Assembly: GCA_900752975.1 (NCBI GenBank) | Contig: CAADXH010000070.1 | Location: forward strand, 1 to 24,151 | Length of the DNA: 24,151 nucleotides | Source: Bacilli bacterium | GTDB lineage: Bacteria; Bacillota_I; Bacilli_A; ML615J-28; CAG-313 | Reading direction: 5' to 3' | Shown here: positions 14,165 through 22,767 of the stretch, piece after piece | How positions within the stretch are numbered: the stretch's first letter is position 1 | Layout: each line of letters opens with the position of its first letter | Notes under the pieces: generated by a model | Told to the model about the DNA's origin: nothing | The model's input: only the letters and a program-made list of their open reading frames with translations | Databases searched by the model: none | Translations under genes and position numbers: made by a program

Positions 14165-15295
14165 ATGAATTATAAAAAGCAATATGAAGAATTAATTAAT
14201 AAGTATAAATATGTTGGGATTGCCTCAATGGTAAGAGATGGCAACAAAGTTTACACATCATGTAATGGTTATAGTGATTTAAGCAAATTAAGCAAAATTA
14301 CAGAAGACAGTATTTTTAGAATAGCTTCTATTTCCAAGGTTATAGTAGCTTTAGGAATTATGAAGTTATATGAAGAGCACAAAGTAGATATTAAAGAAGA
14401 TATTAGCACATATCTAGGTTATAAAGTGCGTAATCCTTATTTTCCAAATGTGAAAATAACACTAGAAATGCTTATGACCCAAACATCAAGTATTAGCGAT
14501 GGGGCTGATGAAGTTAAAGGATATGATGGAGTGAATGGCCCTAAAATAGATATAAAACTAAAAGATTTGTTAACTAATCCTGATTTTGAGTATTATTTAG
14601 ATCGTACCTTCAATAAAGTTATGCCAGGTTCAACTTTTGAATATTCAAACTTTGGTTGTGGTATTCTTGCTTGTATAATTGAAAAAGTCAGTGGTATGTA
14701 TTTTAGCGATTATATACGTGAAAAAATACTTCTTCCATTAGATATTGATGGTAGTTATAGAATATCAGATATAGTGCATAAAGATAGAGTAGTTGCTTTA
14801 TATGATTATGATGAAAATAATGATGAATTTGTGCTATCACGTAATTTAGAAATGTTTTTAGAATATGAATATCCAAAATATTCATTAGGTGATAATTTTA
14901 GAATGCCCGCCGGTGGATTATTTATTAGTCTTAATAATTTAGGTAAAATAATGAAAATGCTGATGGATTATGGAATTTATAATAATATTAGAATATTTGA
15001 ACCATCAACAATTGAATTCATGAAGGAAATACATTGGCAAGGTATTAGTGATGATCCTCAATATCGTAAAAAAGGATTACAATTGTTAATTTTAGAAGGA
15101 TATGGAGAACCTTTATATGGCCATTTTGGTAGTGCTTATGGTTTGAAAAGCTTTATGTTGTTTGGACATACTAGAGGGTATATATTCTTATGTAATGGTG
15201 CGAAATTTGGATATATTAAGGAAAAAGGAATAACCGATATTCAAGATGATAGTTTAAACTTTATGGTAAAATATCACGAGGATCATAATGATTAA
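14165..15295 (+). CDS. Serine hydrolase of the class C beta-lactamase/esterase family
   Basis: The 376-residue protein starts at ATG 14165, about six bases behind AGGGGTG. It has the three beta-lactamase-fold motifs: Ser-x-x-Lys (SISK, Ser55 and Lys58), Tyr-x-Asn (YSN, 160-162) and His-x-Gly (HFG, 320-322, where many penicillin-binding proteins have KTG). The HxG form points to the esterase/peptidase group (PBP4*/EstB type) rather than a true penicillin-binding protein. No signal peptide or membrane helix is seen, so it appears cytosolic. Its stop codon overlaps the next gene by eight bases, giving translational coupling. Confidence 0.87.
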   Translation: MNYKKQYEELINKYKYVGIASMVRDGNKVYTSCNGYSDLSKLSKITEDSIFRIASISKVIVALGIMKLYEEHKVDIKEDISTYLGYKVRNPYFPNVKITLEMLMTQTSSISDGADEVKGYDGVNGPKIDIKLKDLLTNPDFEYYLDRTFNKVMPGSTFEYSNFGCGILACIIEKVSGMYFSDYIREKILLPLDIDGSYRISDIVHKDRVVALYDYDENNDEFVLSRNLEMFLEYEYPKYSLGDNFRMPAGGLFISLNNLGKIMKMLMDYGIYNNIRIFEPSTIEFMKEIHWQGISDDPQYRKKGLQLLILEGYGEPLYGHFGSAYGLKSFMLFGHTRGYIFLCNGAKFGYIKEKGITDIQDDSLNFMVKYHEDHND

Positions 15296-15611
15296 GCAAG
15301 AAACAATAAATAGAATCAAAAAGTTTGTACAAGATAGAAATTGGGAACAATTCCATACTGATGAAAATCTTGTGAAGAGTATAGTTATTGAAGCTGGTGA
15401 ATTGTTAGAATTATACCAATGGTCAACTAAGCCAACTTCAACTGAAGATCTCAAAGATGAAATTGCAGATGTATTGACATACATAATTATGTTATGTGAT
15501 AAAAACAATTATGACATGGATGAGATAATAAACAATAAATTAGAAAAGAATATAGAGAAATACCCAGTAAATAAGGCATATGGCTCTAGTAAGAAATATA
15601 ATAAATTATAA
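15288..15611 (+). CDS. MazG-like nucleotide pyrophosphohydrolase
   Basis: A 107-residue all-alpha MazG-type enzyme. Metal ligands are visible in IEAGELLELYQW (Glu35, Glu38 and Glu41) and DEIADVLTY (Glu58 and Asp61). Small single-domain MazG/dCTPase-like enzymes hydrolyse (d)NTPs to monophosphates and pyrophosphate and clear non-canonical or excess nucleotides; the exact substrate is not fixed by sequence. The start ATG 15288 lies inside the 3' end of the hydrolase gene behind GAGG (15278-15281), so the two are translationally coupled. Confidence 0.85.
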   Translation: MIKQETINRIKKFVQDRNWEQFHTDENLVKSIVIEAGELLELYQWSTKPTSTEDLKDEIADVLTYIIMLCDKNNYDMDEIINNKLEKNIEKYPVNKAYGSSKKYNKL

Positions 15612-15652
15612 TTACTTTGTGCTAAACATAGTAGTTATATTTGGAGGAACAA

Positions 15653-17239
15653 ATGAAAAAGGCAATAAAATTATTATTTAAGTATGGGTGTTTAGGATGT
15701 TACTTTATTCTAGCCTTAGTATTAATACTAGAATCATGTATGCCAGGTAATGTTTCGGCGGGACAAAGTAATCAAATTACTGAAACTATTACTGATAAAA
15801 CGGGAATAGGGGGTAAAACGGAATTCATTAAACCCCAATCAATAAAAATAGTAACAAAACAAGAAGTATATAATACAAATAAACCAATCACAATTAGTTG
15901 TAACATTACACCTAGTAATGCGTCAATTAAAACAATTGTTTATGAAATTCCTAGTGAATATAGTGATGTTGTAGAGTTTGTATCTTATGGCGTAATAAGA
16001 TTTAAAAAAGAAGGAAGAGCATGTATTAATGTTCATATTGAAGGATATGAAACCATTAACGATAGTATTGAACTAGAAGCGGAACAAAAAATTATTGAAC
16101 CAACAGCTCTTGAAATAATATGCGTAACAAATGAGTTAATAGTTACAAAAAGCTACCAACTTGGTGTTTTATTTACTCCAATAGATACGACAGAAAAAAC
16201 AATTACATGGCAAACAAGTGATGAAACAATAGCTTCAATTAATGAAAATGGAGTGTTGGTTTGTCATAAAGCAGGTGATATTATAGTTACGGCGATTGCC
16301 TCAAATGCTATTTCAATAACTAGAAAATTTACAATAAAAGATGATGTAGAGTATCCTATTGAACAATTAGAATTACATCCAACTGAAGGATATGATAGTG
16401 CAACTAATACATTGACAATTGTAGAAAATACAATAATTGATTTAAACAAATGGTTGACTATTCTTCCAAAAACGTGTAATAATAAAAGAGTTAAATGGAC
16501 AATTAATAACGATAAAATTATATCAGTAGATTCTCAAGGTCGTTTGACTGCTCTTCTTGGCAATGCACACTCGGCAACGCTTACGGTATGTGCAGAAGAT
16601 AATGAGAGTATAAAAGCAGAAATATTGGTAAAAGTAAATAGTGTAGAGTCAAAATTTGAAGTTAAAAATGTCAATGAGAATAATAAAATATTAGTTAATG
16701 TTAACCGTAACGTTACAATAGAACTTAATAAAATTAGCAAGGCTAATCAATATGAAATAAGTTATGAAACTAAAAATGATAATGTAGCTCGTATTGATAA
16801 AGCAGGTATAATATATGGAATTAGAAGTGGCAATACACAAGGAATAATAAAATGTACAAATAGTGATGGTACAGTAAAAATGATAACTTTGGATATAACT
16901 GTAAATATCATTCCCAATCCATCGTTCTATACGCTTATTAGAAAAGGAATAGGTCACTTTGGAGCGTTTATGGTGCTTGCGGTTATCGCCGCGATTGTTT
17001 GTATATTGTTCTTTAAACATAAACTTGTCACAATGTTATTATCACTAGTGTCCGGTTTTATAATTGCTGGTATAACTGAATTAATTCAATTACATGTAGA
17101 AGGACGTACAGGCGCATTTTCAGATGTTATGATTGATTTTTATGGATATTTAATCGGCACAATTATTGTGTTTGGCATCTATTATTTAATACAATTAATT
17201 AAGAAATTATCAAGAAAGGAAAAAAAGACATATGAATAA
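15653..17239 (+). CDS. VanZ-family membrane protein with inserted Ig-like modules
   Basis: The 528-residue protein starts at ATG 15653 behind GGAGG; the upstream TTG 15641 merges with the ribosome site. Helix 1 (about 8-27) is followed by ESCMPG and GQSN (27-40), the normal VanZ N-terminal motif. In ordinary VanZ proteins (about 150-200 residues) helix 2 follows soon; here about 380 residues intervene, forming roughly four Ig-like/Big_2-type modules (about 60-145, 150-230, 234-325, 340-417). The VanZ core then resumes: His435 in GHFGAF, TELIQ (475-479), Arg485, Asp491 in SDVMIDFYGYLIG, three helices in all. The insert should lie outside the cell. VanZ-like proteins are linked to teicoplanin tolerance and envelope functions. 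The gene overlaps the next by eight bases. Confidence 0.85.
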   Translation: MKKAIKLLFKYGCLGCYFILALVLILESCMPGNVSAGQSNQITETITDKTGIGGKTEFIKPQSIKIVTKQEVYNTNKPITISCNITPSNASIKTIVYEIPSEYSDVVEFVSYGVIRFKKEGRACINVHIEGYETINDSIELEAEQKIIEPTALEIICVTNELIVTKSYQLGVLFTPIDTTEKTITWQTSDETIASINENGVLVCHKAGDIIVTAIASNAISITRKFTIKDDVEYPIEQLELHPTEGYDSATNTLTIVENTIIDLNKWLTILPKTCNNKRVKWTINNDKIISVDSQGRLTALLGNAHSATLTVCAEDNESIKAEILVKVNSVESKFEVKNVNENNKILVNVNRNVTIELNKISKANQYEISYETKNDNVARIDKAGIIYGIRSGNTQGIIKCTNSDGTVKMITLDITVNIIPNPSFYTLIRKGIGHFGAFMVLAVIAAIVCILFFKHKLVTMLLSLVSGFIIAGITELIQLHVEGRTGAFSDVMIDFYGYLIGTIIVFGIYYLIQLIKKLSRKEKKTYE

Positions 17240-17960
17240 TCAAAAAATTAAATTAATAATTTTAAATAGTTTGTACTCATTGTTTGCAGTAACGATGTTA
17301 GTATTTACAATCTTTAGTACTATCGTTTATAAAAATAGTTTAGGAAATGCAATAATAGTAATAATTGTTTTCCTTTTGACAGCGATAACTGTGCTGGGTT
17401 TATGGCTCGCCATAATGGATAAAACAACAAAGGCTGGACTCATAATTTTAAGAGTTCAATCTATTCTAAAATATGTGTTTATTGTTATTATGTGTATCGC
17501 AATGATGTTGTTTATTTTCTTTATACAAGATTGTGCAAACTCATGTGCTAGTGCTATAACTAAACAAGAACCTAAGGAAATTTCACCTATGGAGCGTTTA
17601 AGAGTTTCATATATCTTTATCGTAATAATTGTATATGCAACTTCATATATGATATTCTATAATATAATGTTAGCAATAGTCAAAAAAGAAAAGCCTAACA
17701 AAGGTTTAATGTTGGTTTATGTTATCCACAACATTGTATTAATTATAGCCGCAGTTGTATTAAGTGTTATGAATATCATTAAAAAAGATGGTGTTATCAC
17801 GGAATTAATGAATAAGATATTAATTAATAATACAGTAGCGATGAATTCAATTGGCTATATTATAGTTATTATAATGTTAATATGTTATCTTGGTTCATTA
17901 GGCTTTGGTTCTTACATTTTACTTGAAAAAACATTTAAGAAAAGGGATATAAAGGCTTAA
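17232..17960 (+). CDS. Six-helix membrane protein of unknown function
   Basis: The 242-residue product has six hydrophobic helices at about 7-33, 38-61, 79-99, 124-149, 158-184 and 205-231, and a basic C terminus (FKKRDIKA). A loop with CANSCAS (101-107) follows helix 3. No family motif is recognised. It starts inside the end of the VanZ gene (ATG 17232, VanZ stop at 17239), so the two are probably made together and may act together. A terminator follows. Confidence 0.75.
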   Translation: MNNQKIKLIILNSLYSLFAVTMLVFTIFSTIVYKNSLGNAIIVIIVFLLTAITVLGLWLAIMDKTTKAGLIILRVQSILKYVFIVIMCIAMMLFIFFIQDCANSCASAITKQEPKEISPMERLRVSYIFIVIIVYATSYMIFYNIMLAIVKKEKPNKGLMLVYVIHNIVLIIAAVVLSVMNIIKKDGVITELMNKILINNTVAMNSIGYIIVIIMLICYLGSLGFGSYILLEKTFKKRDIKA

Positions 17961-17976
17961 ACAATTAGATAATTAG

Positions 17977-18032
17977 AAAAGTGTCTTTGAAGTAGATAAT
18001 ATAGTTTATTATCTATCTTAGAGACACTTTTT
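17977..18032 (+). terminator. Intrinsic terminator of the hydrolase-MazG-VanZ cluster
   Basis: Outer stem AAAAGTGTCT with GAGACACTTTT, inner stem GTAGATAATA with TTATTATCTAT, followed by T. Confidence 0.8.
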
Positions 18033-18061
18033 AAATGCAACAATAAATGTAAATAATTGAA

Positions 18062-18091
18062 TTGACATCGGTATTAAAGGAATGATATAAT
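18062..18091 (+). promoter_or_regulatory. Promoter of the DUF5131 gene
   Basis: TTGACA (18062-18067) and TATAAT (18086-18091), 18-base spacing, extended TG. Confidence 0.75.
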
Positions 18092-18110
18092 CATTATAGG
18101 AAGTGAAATT

Positions 18111-18998
18111 ATGCATGATATTTGGAATCCTTGGCATGGATGTAAAAAGAAAAGTGAAGGCTGCCGTAATTGTTATATGATGTATCTAGATCAAACACAT
18201 CAAAACCAAAATCAAAATCTTATTTATAAAACTAAGATGTTTAATTACCCGCTTCAAAAGAATAAAAATGGAGAATATAAGATAAAAGCAGGGGAACTAA
18301 TAAGAGTGTGTATGACGAGTGATTTCTTTTTAGAAGAAGCAGATGTGTGGCGAGATGAAGCGTGGAAAATAATTAAAAGAAGAAAAGATGTAATTTTTTA
18401 TATTTTAACCAAGCGTCCAGAAAGAGTAATGGATCATTTACCAAAGGATATTAACTCAGGTTATGAAAATGTGTTTTTTAATGTTACCATTGAATCACAA
18501 GAGTATGTTAAAGAAAGATTAGAGCTATTGAGACAAATACCTTTTCATCATAAAGGCATTATGTGTGCTCCACTTTTAAGCTTGATTGATTTATCTGAAT
18601 ATCTTAAACAAGGGTTCATTGAGCAAGTTGTATGTGGTGGTGAAAACTATGGTGGTAGTCGTAGCTGTAATTATGACTGGGTGCTTAAATTAGCAAGTGA
18701 TTGTGACCAATATAAAGTTAACTTTGTCTTTATGGAAACAGGAACATATTTTATAAAAGATAAAAAACAATATGTGATAAAATCAAAACGATTACAATCT
18801 CAAATGGCTTACAAATCTAAAATATCTAAAGTGCATCATAAATTACAATTTAACTTATATAATGAATATGGATATTTAATAAATGATAGTGAATTATATA
18901 AGCCACAATTTACAAGTATCAACTGTGATGAATGTGGTAGCCGTTTAATATGTAATGGATGTTCCAATTGTGGTAAATGCCCACAAAAAGACGAATAA
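18111..18998 (+). CDS. DUF5131 (Gp37/Gp68, three-Cys-motif) family protein
   Basis: The 295-residue protein begins WNPWHGC and shows the family's N-terminal three-Cys motif Cys11-x6-Cys18-x2-Cys21 (GCRNCY). Further family segments are TSDFFLEEADVWRDEAW, FYILTKRPERV (about 96-106), NVTIESQEYV and VVCGGENYGG. The Cys spacing suggests an iron-sulfur or zinc site; the reaction is unknown. Such genes occur in phages and bacteria, often next to a TcmP (three-Cys-motif partner) gene, but no partner is present here. The C terminus carries six extra Cys (272, 275, 281, 284, 287, 290), likely a zinc-ribbon or cluster module. Start ATG 18111 behind AGGAAGTG. Confidence 0.85.
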   Translation: MHDIWNPWHGCKKKSEGCRNCYMMYLDQTHQNQNQNLIYKTKMFNYPLQKNKNGEYKIKAGELIRVCMTSDFFLEEADVWRDEAWKIIKRRKDVIFYILTKRPERVMDHLPKDINSGYENVFFNVTIESQEYVKERLELLRQIPFHHKGIMCAPLLSLIDLSEYLKQGFIEQVVCGGENYGGSRSCNYDWVLKLASDCDQYKVNFVFMETGTYFIKDKKQYVIKSKRLQSQMAYKSKISKVHHKLQFNLYNEYGYLINDSELYKPQFTSINCDECGSRLICNGCSNCGKCPQKDE

Positions 18999-19027
18999 TT
19001 AGTAATTGTAGAGTATACATGTTGCTC

Positions 19028-19050
19028 TTTTGTCGGATATTATGACAAAA
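19028..19050 (+). terminator. Weak hairpin after the DUF5131 gene
   Basis: TTTTGTC (19028-19034) and GACAAAA (19044-19050) form a 7-bp stem with a nine-base loop. No T run follows, so termination here is doubtful. Confidence 0.3.
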
Positions 19051-19117
19051 CGACTAAATTGTCTATTTCCAAAATAAAAAATATATAGTAAAATATAGTT
19101 ATCCTAGGAGGTATTGT

Positions 19118-19936
19118 ATGGAAAATCAAGGAAAGATAATGGAAAACAATGAGTTTGAACAAGATGTTAATAGAAAAAATTTAATACGGAGAGAAAGAAT
19201 TGGCAAAATCCTTGGTTCTGGTTTAATGAGAACTATTGCCATTTTACTTACAATTTTTGTATCAATTGATTTATTTGCTGGTTTTGTTAATATTACAGCA
19301 TGTAATGGTCAAGTATTTTTCCAAAGTGTTAGTTGGATTGTATTAGTGATTACAAGATTTGTTCCTAATATCATTGCATGCATGGCAATTTGGGCTATAT
19401 TTAAAACTGCTCATAATAGACATGAAATAAATTTATTAGGTTTTAAAGCTTTAAGATGTGTAATCGCTATAATGTGTGCGGTTATTGTTATAAAATTAAT
19501 TGGTGGAATTACGATGTTTTTAGTTAATGTTAATTATGTAACACCAATTGACACACTTACAAAATCTAGTACAATTATTTTATCAATAGTTATATTTGCG
19601 ATAGTAGAAGTAACACAACTAATAGTTTATCGCTTTGTTCTTGTTTCGGTTCATAGTGTAGTTAAAGATGAAAATGGTGAAAATCCAATGAAGAATGGTA
19701 AAACGACAAGCGTTTTATTAATAGTAGTAGGTAGTTTAATGGTTTTAAATATTGTACCAATTATAAATATTACTAATGAGATAGTTGATGCTTTTGATTT
19801 GCGATGCGTTAATGTATATCAAGCAGTATCATTTATGTATCAAAACCCTATCAGTATTATTCTAACTGGTATTATAATGATTTTTGCTGGTATTGTTATA
19901 TTATTATTCAATAATCGTAAACAAATAGAAAAATAG
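19118..19936 (+). CDS. Six-helix membrane protein of unknown function
   Basis: The 272-residue product starts at ATG 19118 behind TAGGAGG. A charged N-terminal tail of about 35 residues precedes six hydrophobic helices (about 36-58, 70-97, 110-138, 151-179, 197-217, 244-266). The layout weakly resembles DUF2975-like small membrane proteins (a charged segment RHEINLLGFKALR between helices 2 and 3), but no DNA-binding partner gene sits beside it and I would not assign a family. A weak promoter (TTGTCT about 19059 with TATATA) may drive it. Confidence 0.72.
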   Translation: MENQGKIMENNEFEQDVNRKNLIRRERIGKILGSGLMRTIAILLTIFVSIDLFAGFVNITACNGQVFFQSVSWIVLVITRFVPNIIACMAIWAIFKTAHNRHEINLLGFKALRCVIAIMCAVIVIKLIGGITMFLVNVNYVTPIDTLTKSSTIILSIVIFAIVEVTQLIVYRFVLVSVHSVVKDENGENPMKNGKTTSVLLIVVGSLMVLNIVPIINITNEIVDAFDLRCVNVYQAVSFMYQNPISIILTGIIMIFAGIVILLFNNRKQIEK

Positions 19937-19946
19937 TATAATCCTT

Positions 19947-19975
19947 TTGACAAAAAGATACAAATAGTGTATAAT
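19947..19975 (+). promoter_or_regulatory. Promoter of typA
   Basis: TTGACA (19947-19952) and TATAAT (19970-19975), 17-base spacing: the closest match to consensus in the window. Confidence 0.85.
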
Positions 19976-19986
19976 AGTCAAGGTTT

Positions 19987-20043
19987 AAAGAAGCTAGTAG
20001 GATAAGAACTGCAAACTTTGTTCTTAAACTAATAGCTTTTTCT
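19987..20043 (+). promoter_or_regulatory. Hairpin leader of typA (terminator-like)
   Basis: In the leader, AAGAAGCTAGTAG (19988-20000) can pair with CTAATAGCTTTTT (20029-20041) over about 12 pairs with one mismatch. AAGAAC and GTTCTT form an inner stem, and a T-rich run follows. This looks like an intrinsic terminator or attenuator lying between the typA promoter and its start codon. Confidence 0.5.
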
Positions 20044-20060
20044 TATTAAGAGGTGACACA

Positions 20061-21884
20061 ATGAAAATAAAAAATATTGCAATTATAGCTCATGTTGACC
20101 ATGGAAAAACAACACTAGTAGATACATTACTTTCTTCATCTTCAACATTTAGATCGAATGAACAAGTTGCGGAAAGAGCCATGGACTCTAATGATATTGA
20201 AAGAGAAAGAGGAATAACAATTCTTGCTAAAACCACCGCAATCAATTATAAAGGTTATAAAATTAATATTTTAGATACTCCTGGCCATGCGGACTTTAGT
20301 GGTGAAGTAGAAAGAATAATGGGAATGGTAGATGGTGTATTACTTGTTGTTGATGCATATGAAGGAACAATGCCACAAACAAGATTTGTTTTACAAAAGG
20401 CATTAGAACATCACTTGAAACCAATTGTTGTAATTAACAAAATTGACCGTGAGGCAGCACGCCCACTTGAGGTAGTAGATGAAGTAATAGATTTATTTAT
20501 TGAACTTGGAGCTGATGATGATCAATTAGAATTCCCTGTTGTTTATGTTTCAGCTATTCAAGATACATCAAGTTTATCTCCAGATATTACAACGCAAAAG
20601 CCAGGCATGGAAGTATTACTTGACATGATTTTAAGTGAAATTCCTGATCCTGAAATTGAACTTGATAAACCATTCAGATTTCAACCTGCCCTTCTTGACT
20701 ATAATGAATATGTAGGTCGTATTGGTATTGGTCGTGTTGTAAGTGGTAAAGTAAAAGTAAATCAAAATGTATCATGTATTAGAATTGATAAGTCAATTAA
20801 ACAATTTAGAATACAGAAATTATTCTCATTTATGGGGCTAAAACGAATTGAAGTAGAAGAAGCTGAAGCAGGTGATATTATCGCAATTGCTGGTCTTCCT
20901 GATATATATGTTGGTGAAACAGTTTGTGAAGTAGGCTGTGATGAAGCATTACCTTTAATCAAAGTCGGTGAACCAACAGTTCAAATGAATTTTGGCACTA
21001 ACACTAGTCCAATGAGTGGACTTGAAGGGGAATTTGTAACAGCTCGTAAAATAGAGGAAAGATTATACCGTGAAACCCAAAAGGACGTAAGTTTAAGAGT
21101 AGAACGTATAGGAAACAAAGAAGAATGGATTGTATCTGGTCGTGGTGAACTACATTTATCAATATTAATTGAAAATATGCGCCGTGAAGGTTATGAATTT
21201 CAAGTATCTAAACCACGTGTTATTTTAAAAGAAATTGATGGAGAGACTTGTGAACCATATGAATTTGTTCAAGTAGATGTTCCTGATGAATATATAGGAC
21301 CTGCCATTGAAATGTTAGGTAGTAGAAGGGGCATTCTTGACACAATGTCAAGTCATGAAGGACAAACAAGATTAATTTATCATATGCCTTCAAAAGGATT
21401 AATTGGCTTTATGAATGAATTCTTAAGCGTAACTCATGGTTATGGCATCATTAATCACTATTTCCTAGATTATAGAAAGATTACTCCAGATGCCTTTATT
21501 GGACGTAAACTTGGTGTTTTAGTATCATTTAACTCAGGTATGGCTACAGCTTATGCTTGTGGTGGAATTGAAGATCGTGGTGAACTTTTCATTGAACCTG
21601 GTACTACCGTATATGAAGGTATGATAGTTGGTGAATGTAATCGTGAAGAAGATTTAGCAGTTAATATTACAAGAGAAAAGCAACAAACAAACCAAAGAAG
21701 TTCAACTAAAGACACAACAGTTGTCTTGAAGAAACCAAGAGTATTAACACTTGAAAACTATTTAGATTTTATAGATGATGATGAATTAGTAGAAATAACT
21801 CCAAAAAGTATAAGATTACGTAAACGTATTCTAGACACTGTTGAAAGAAAGAAATTTGATAGTACAAAGCCAAGTAAACACTAG
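20061..21884 (+). CDS. typA: TypA/BipA translational GTPase
   Basis: A full-length 607-residue TypA. The GTPase domain has AHVDHGKTTL (P-loop, about 10-19), ERERGITI (switch I, about 48-55), DTPGHADF (about 75-82) and NKIDR (about 129-133). Domains II, III, V and the family-specific C-terminal domain follow, with GRGELHLSILIENMRREGYE as in TypA/EF-G relatives. TypA binds the 70S ribosome and is needed for ribosome assembly and stress or cold adaptation. ATG 20061 follows GAGGTGA. It has a strong promoter and a hairpin leader, and the PHP gene follows with its start almost touching the stop codon. Confidence 0.97.
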   Translation: MKIKNIAIIAHVDHGKTTLVDTLLSSSSTFRSNEQVAERAMDSNDIERERGITILAKTTAINYKGYKINILDTPGHADFSGEVERIMGMVDGVLLVVDAYEGTMPQTRFVLQKALEHHLKPIVVINKIDREAARPLEVVDEVIDLFIELGADDDQLEFPVVYVSAIQDTSSLSPDITTQKPGMEVLLDMILSEIPDPEIELDKPFRFQPALLDYNEYVGRIGIGRVVSGKVKVNQNVSCIRIDKSIKQFRIQKLFSFMGLKRIEVEEAEAGDIIAIAGLPDIYVGETVCEVGCDEALPLIKVGEPTVQMNFGTNTSPMSGLEGEFVTARKIEERLYRETQKDVSLRVERIGNKEEWIVSGRGELHLSILIENMRREGYEFQVSKPRVILKEIDGETCEPYEFVQVDVPDEYIGPAIEMLGSRRGILDTMSSHEGQTRLIYHMPSKGLIGFMNEFLSVTHGYGIINHYFLDYRKITPDAFIGRKLGVLVSFNSGMATAYACGGIEDRGELFIEPGTTVYEGMIVGECNREEDLAVNITREKQQTNQRSSTKDTTVVLKKPRVLTLENYLDFIDDDELVEITPKSIRLRKRILDTVERKKFDSTKPSKH

Positions 21885-21893
21885 GTGATATAT

Positions 21894-22694
21894 ATGTTAC
21901 ATGACCAACATTGTCACACTAAATATTCACTAGACTCAAAAGCTAGCCTTGAAGAGTACTACAAAATATGTAGTAAATATAATTGTAAATACTTTGTGAC
22001 TACCGAACATATAGACTTTAACTGTGTTTGTAATAATCAAGATTGGACTGTTGATTATCAAGCACTAAAAAACGAATTAAATGATTTACACAAAAAATAT
22101 CCAAACTGTATTCCTCTTTTAGGTATTGAACTAGGATATAGAAATGAATATATATCAAAAATGCAAGATGTGATTGCTTCAAACTCATTTGATGTTGTTA
22201 ATTTAAGTATTCATGATAATGGCATCTATGATTATTATGAACAAAAAGGTTTTATTAAAGATGGTATCCCTAAGATGTTAAAAACATATTTTAATAATAT
22301 TTTAGATGCACTTAGTAACTTTAGTGATTTTGATGTTTTAAGTCATTTTGATTTTGGTTTTAAAACAGCTTATTTATTGGATAATGCAGTTACAATTAAT
22401 ACGTATGAAAAAGAAGTTAGAACTATTTTTAAAATATTAATTAAGAAAGAGAAAACTCTTGAAATTAATATGAAAGTAGAAAATATGATTGATCATAAAC
22501 ATCTTAATACAATTCTTGATTGGTATTATGAAGAAGGTGGAAGAAACATTACGCTTTCATCTGATAGTCATAATGAAGAAGCGTATGAAGGGTACTATCA
22601 AACAAGAAATGAGTATATAAATATCTTAAAGCGACATGGTTTTAATAAACTATCATATTTTATAAAAAGAAAACATTATACATATGATATTTAA
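21894..22694 (+). CDS. PHP-domain phosphatase, HisJ (histidinol-phosphatase) type
   Basis: The 266-residue protein has the trinuclear PHP metal ligands in order: His6 and His8 (QHCHTKYSLDS), Asp14, His39 (TTEHIDF), Glu79 (GIELGY), His107 (LSIHDNG), His151 (LSHFDF), Asp224 and His226 (SSDSHNEE). This is the HisJ-type layout, which removes phosphate from histidinol phosphate. No other histidine gene is near, so it may act on another phosphate ester. The frame is open from GTG 21885 directly after the typA stop, but GGTGAT there looks like the ribosome site for ATG 21894. It is probably co-transcribed with typA. Confidence 0.85.
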   Translation: MLHDQHCHTKYSLDSKASLEEYYKICSKYNCKYFVTTEHIDFNCVCNNQDWTVDYQALKNELNDLHKKYPNCIPLLGIELGYRNEYISKMQDVIASNSFDVVNLSIHDNGIYDYYEQKGFIKDGIPKMLKTYFNNILDALSNFSDFDVLSHFDFGFKTAYLLDNAVTINTYEKEVRTIFKILIKKEKTLEINMKVENMIDHKHLNTILDWYYEEGGRNITLSSDSHNEEAYEGYYQTRNEYINILKRHGFNKLSYFIKRKHYTYDI

Positions 22695-22719
22695 GGACTT
22701 ATAAAGGAGTCCTTTTTCT
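22693..22719 (+). terminator. Intrinsic terminator of typA-PHP
   Basis: AAGGACT (22693-22699) and AGTCCTT (22708-22714), eight-base loop, then a T-rich tail. Confidence 0.85.
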
Positions 22720-22767
22720 TTTAACATATATGGTTTATGCATTATCGCTAAAAATTTTTTCAAAATA

